From the NCBI GenBank assembly GCA_900471925.1, contig UCGV01000015.1, positions 1-64,000 of the forward strand: a stretch of DNA of 64,000 nucleotides, given 5' to 3'. Made by a program: the position numbers and the translations under genes. Below, one piece after another: positions 61,420-64,000 of the stretch (the stretch's first letter is position 1; every line of letters begins with the position of its first letter). This DNA is from Hyphomicrobiales bacterium. Lineage in GTDB: Bacteria > Pseudomonadota > Alphaproteobacteria > Rhizobiales > Rhizobiaceae. Below the pieces are notes generated by a model that searched no databases, was not told the DNA's origin, and saw only the letters and a program-made list of their open reading frames with translations.

Positions 61420-62443
61420 TTTCGAGCATCTTGCGCAGGCTCTCCTCCTGTTCGTGCCGGCCCGTCGGAAAGGTCAGCCTGGTGTTGAAGGATGGGTTGG
61501 TCCTGAAAATCTCGACGATCCAGTCGTAGACGGCAGCGACCGGTCTCGATTGCCGGCGATTGGCGGCCGAGATCAGGTAGATCGGCAGGGCGACGTGGAC
61601 GCCGAGATCGAGCGGCACGAGTTCGGGATCGGTCAGCACGTAATTGCCGAGCAGCCCGACACCGGCGCCGTTGCGAACAAGCGCGAAATAGGCAAGCGAG
61701 TTCTCGCAATTGTGGGTCTGGTGGCCGGCCTGGACGAGGCCGCGCCAGCCATTCCAGATCTCGCGATCGGAATCATAGTAGTTGCACTGGACATAGACGT
61801 GCTGGGAAATGAACTGTCGCTGCGGCACGCCGGATTTCTTCAGGTAATCGCGGCTGGCGACCGGAACGAGATGAAGGGTGCCGATCTCGACGCACTCGAC
61901 ATCGGCGCGCGATATCGGCGAAAGGGAGATCATCAGATCGGCCTGGTTCTTCTCGAAATTGACGAAGGATACCTGTTCGCGCATGTCGAGATTGAGGCGC
62001 GGATAGTTATCGTTCAGCCGCGGGACCGCCGGAGCGACGATCGCGACCGCAAGGCCCGAGGTGACGCTGACGGCGACCCGTCCGGTCACGGCATCGATTT
62101 CGTCCTTCAGATCGTTGGACAGGGCAAAGAGCTGGAAATCCAGCTCCGCGACCTGCATGGCGAGCTTGCGTCCGGTCTCCGTCAGCGTCACGCCCGAGAA
62201 GGTGGAGATGACGAGCTGCGAGCCGATCTGGTCCTGGAGGCGTTTGACGTCGCGGCTGACCGTTGGCGCGCTCGTCCCGAGCAGTTCCGCAGCCTGCGCA
62301 AAGGACGGACTTTTGGCGACTGCCAGAAAGGTTCTGAGTTCACGCCAGATTGGCTGCGACAACAGACCCCTGATTTCAAGAGGAGATCTGTCCAGATCGG
62401 CACGCTCGCTGCCAAAGGGAAGAGGAGGGAAGGGTTTGTTCAC
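61385..62443 (-). CDS. LysR-family transcriptional regulator
   Basis: A 352-residue LysR regulator, about 45 residues longer than usual because of a Pro/Ser-rich N-terminal extension and C-terminal tail. The winged helix is at about 32-92 (SFAQAAELLGTSAPTVSRDV) and the effector domain starts near 118 (GRVAVSVTSGLAVAIVAPAV). If translation started further inside the protein, the extension would be lost. It converges on the GNAT/small gene pair and lies beside a long AT-rich intergenic region. Target unknown. Confidence 0.82.
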   Translation of the reverse strand: MNKPFPPLPFGSERADLDRSPLEIRGLLSQPIWRELRTFLAVAKSPSFAQAAELLGTSAPTVSRDVKRLQDQIGSQLVISTFSGVTLTETGRKLAMQVAELDFQLFALSNDLKDEIDAVTGRVAVSVTSGLAVAIVAPAVPRLNDNYPRLNLDMREQVSFVNFEKNQADLMISLSPISRADVECVEIGTLHLVPVASRDYLKKSGVPQRQFISQHVYVQCNYYDSDREIWNGWRGLVQAGHQTHNCENSLAYFALVRNGAGVGLLGNYVLTDPELVPLDLGVHVALPIYLISAANRRQSRPVAAVYDWIVEIFRTNPSFNTRLTFPTGRHEQEESLRKMLETIAPPPPSQFG

Positions 62444-62805
62444 GACCGCCTCGCGTATTAGTGGAAGCGCAACAATATACTTAATCGGGGATTACGGGCA
62501 ATTGCTCACGCACGACAGCTTATCGATGCGAAAAGATTGTTGGTCAATGATCCAAAGCTTCGTTCGGGCCTGATAAGTGCTTCGGAAATACTACTTATAG
62601 GGTGCGTGACATCGTTCAGAAATTAAATGAATTCGCTTGATAATTGTCATTTAAATCGATCTAAAGGTATTATTTACGCAACTCATAGGGTGTGTTAGCG
62701 TCTTAACGCGGGCAAAGATCCGATTCAACATTCGGTTTCGAAGGCGATGCAGGGGAGGCCCGCTCGATTGCGAAACTTCGCCAAGCTCGGAGGCAGATCA
62801 AGGCT
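62444..62805. other. AT-rich intergenic region with a near-exact 15-bp direct repeat
   Basis: About 360 bp without a supportable gene; the part 62580-62700 is AT-rich. It contains ACTTATAGGGTGCGT (62593-62607) and ACTCATAGGGTGTGT (62681-62695), which differ at two positions and are 88 bp apart, and could bind a regulator such as the adjacent LysR protein. Promoters for the LysR gene (leftward) and the 88-residue gene (rightward) should lie here. Confidence 0.55.
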
Positions 62806-63072
62806 ATGGCCGACGAAATTCCTGATATGATTGACCGTGATGATCCGATGGGATTCCTGCGGATTTTCCGCCTGATCTTGGCGGCAAAGGACAGCGCTTC
62901 CTCGTTGCAGCTTTTCGATCTCGTGCGCCTGATGGATATGGCGCTGATGCAGACGGCGCTCGACTGGGAGGGGCTCGATGCCGAAAATCTGGATGAGCGT
63001 GCCTTCCTCGCCCTTATCCGTGAGAAGCAGGAAATCGCCGGCAGAACGAATATCCACGCCGTGCTGAACTGA
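62806..63072 (+). CDS. Small acidic protein of unknown function
   Basis: An 88-residue protein, acidic, with helical stretches (GFLRIFRLILAAKDSASSLQ and LFDLVRLMDMALMQTALDWE), and no signal or membrane segment. Not recognised. ATG 62806 has GGAGG about 13 bases upstream. The opposite strand also has an open frame (62703-63266), but its composition (Ser/Arg-rich) looks like a shadow. It precedes the M48-like gene by 66 bp. Confidence 0.55.
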   Translation: MADEIPDMIDRDDPMGFLRIFRLILAAKDSASSLQLFDLVRLMDMALMQTALDWEGLDAENLDERAFLALIREKQEIAGRTNIHAVLN

Positions 63073-63138
63073 CATAGGCATGATAACAGAGGGGATTGCA
63101 ACCTTCCCATACAGCCATCAGGAATCCTGTCGGACGGC

Positions 63139-63843
63139 ATGGCATCAGGTGCTTGTCGGTCGAAAGCATTCGCCATCGGCGGAGTCGCTGCCGCCCGATG
63201 GATAACGGCGGCTAGGGCAACGCGAAAGCTCGAAAAAGACGCCAATGACACATCCTTCAGCGACATAAAACGCGTTGTGGCCTATGTTGTCCCGCGCAGC
63301 AGCCTGCTTTCTGCGCCACGCCTCAGGTACACCCCGAAAGGCAGTCTTGCCCTTGAGACTCGCCAGAGTATTCGCGGCGGCGATCCAACAATCGTCGTCG
63401 GTCTCGGTCAGCGGCAAGTCGCTCGGGATCGCCCCGAGGACTTCGCTCCACAAATCGGCCACGAGATCTCACACCTCGAGCTCAGCGGGACGGGCATCGA
63501 GGTCGCCGTCCGACGCACAGTTGCTTTGCACTTTCTAATGCTTGGCTGGTTCGTCGCGATATTTCTGCTGGGTCTCGGATTTATCGACCGGACAGGCCTC
63601 GAGAGCAATCCACCCTACAGGGGTTTCAATCCGATCTTCGATGTGACGATCTATCTCGCGTTATCATCGCAGTTTATCGTCTTGCTTTTGTCATCACTGG
63701 TGGTCTTCGCCTACCCCTATTTCTACGTTATTCGCCGCGAGCACGTGCACGATATCAGGGGTTCGCAACGCGCCGGCAGCGATGCTCTTGCATCGAAAGT
63801 CTTTCCGGAACTTCTCGAAAAAAACCGACTGGGTTCGACGTGA
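63139..63843 (+). CDS. M48-like membrane zinc metallopeptidase, N-terminal part (frame change follows)
   Basis: A 234-residue open frame with a zinc site HEISH in QIGHEISHLELSG near residue 107-119 and two hydrophobic segments (about 128-148 and 168-192), followed by REHVHDIRGSQ near 203, which matches the REHxADxRA-type third-ligand region of membrane M48 peptidases. The frame stops at 63841 just after a run of seven A (63818-63824). The continuing M48-type C-terminal sequence is found in the -1 frame. It is therefore probably one peptidase gene with a frame change, not a complete protein. ATG 63139 may not be the true start. Confidence 0.6.
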   Translation: MASGACRSKAFAIGGVAAARWITAARATRKLEKDANDTSFSDIKRVVAYVVPRSSLLSAPRLRYTPKGSLALETRQSIRGGDPTIVVGLGQRQVARDRPEDFAPQIGHEISHLELSGTGIEVAVRRTVALHFLMLGWFVAIFLLGLGFIDRTGLESNPPYRGFNPIFDVTIYLALSSQFIVLLLSSLVVFAYPYFYVIRREHVHDIRGSQRAGSDALASKVFPELLEKNRLGST

Positions 63844-64000
63844 AGTCGCTCTGGACGTTGCATCCTACAATCCGGTCCCGGATCAAAGCTGTCGCCCGGC
63901 GCGACGTGCTGTTGTTGTCTCCATTCGTTTATCCGCTCCTCGTCGCAATCCTCCAACCGCTCATTTTGCCGCTGACCACCGGTTGGCGGGGATATTTCGG
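63840..64000 (+). CDS. Continuation of the M48-like gene in the -1 frame, or a coupled downstream gene (3' end outside window)
   Basis: GTG 63840 overlaps the preceding stop (GTGA) and opens a frame running off the window: it begins VKSLWTLHPTIRSRIKAVAR and then a membrane segment (LLLSPFVYPLLVAILQPLIL). The LHPTIRSRIK portion is what normally follows the catalytic domain in M48-type proteins (HP..R.R), so it reads as the natural continuation of the upstream frame after a -1 shift. As a stand-alone gene it would have a poor ribosome-binding site. Confidence 0.5.
   Translation, partial: MKSLWTLHPTIRSRIKAVARRDVLLLSPFVYPLLVAILQPLILPLTTGWRGYF

Noticed and set aside
62703..63266. A 187-residue minus-strand frame
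   Set aside because: Ser/Arg-rich shadow spanning two plus-strand candidates and an intergenic gap; no recognisable motif.

Overview
The window looks like a piece of a Rhizobium (R. etli / R. leguminosarum / R. tropici type) genome. GC is high, coding is dense, ATP-binding-cassette (ABC) sugar transporters and GntR/FCD regulators are very numerous, and the glpSTPQUV glycerol importer has the form described in R. leguminosarum. There is no rRNA, tRNA, phage, insertion sequence or CRISPR array. The content (five complete importers, each beside catabolic genes for a plant-derived compound) suggests a catabolic replicon such as a large plasmid or chromid. That replicon assignment is inference.

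Layout. 0-8 kb, plus strand: end of glpD, then glpSTPQUV and glpK, for glycerol uptake and phosphorylation. 8-21 kb, minus strand: a complete D-apiose catabolic locus. It has apiose dehydrogenase, apionolactonase, an ABC importer with a DUF2291 lipoprotein, apionate oxidoisomerase, 3-oxo-isoapionate kinase, a RuBisCO-like decarboxylase, and TpiA- and RpiB-like erythrulose-phosphate isomerases, ending at D-erythrose 4-phosphate. A divergent GntR/NanR-like repressor and two copies of an identical 14-bp operator-like sequence tie it together. 21-28 kb: an FMN-barrel protein and an AhpD-like protein divergent from a LysR regulator, then a MarR-controlled AaeAXB-type efflux operon and a secreted orphan.

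28-36 kb: an uncharacterised sugar or sugar-acid locus with an L-rhamnose-mutarotase-like protein, a mandelate-racemase-type enolase, an ABC importer with two permeases, a divergent esterase, and a regulator with two winged-helix domains. 36-43.6 kb: a nucleoside-type (BMP) ABC importer in one operon with an amidase and a CodA-like deaminase whose active-site Asp314 equivalent is Cys. 44-50.3 kb: a 2104-residue modular protein with an N,N-dimethylformamidase-like domain, three DUF4082 modules and three VCBS/cadherin-like pairs, followed closely by a COG0523 metallochaperone-type GTPase.

51.6-60 kb: an SDR and an aldose-1-epimerase divergent from an AraFGH L-arabinose importer, two GntR regulators and a HypD-type pyrroline-4-hydroxy-2-carboxylate deaminase (hydroxyproline catabolism). 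60-64 kb: a less recognisable group with an XRE regulator, a GNAT-like protein, small proteins, a LysR regulator, and an M48-like metallopeptidase that appears split by a frame change at a run of seven A.

Much of the content points to use of plant cell-wall and root-derived compounds (glycerol, apiose, arabinose, hydroxyproline). A recurring structural theme is a GC-rich hairpin directly after the solute-binding-protein gene, seen in four of the five transport operons. That arrangement would favour more binding protein than membrane components.
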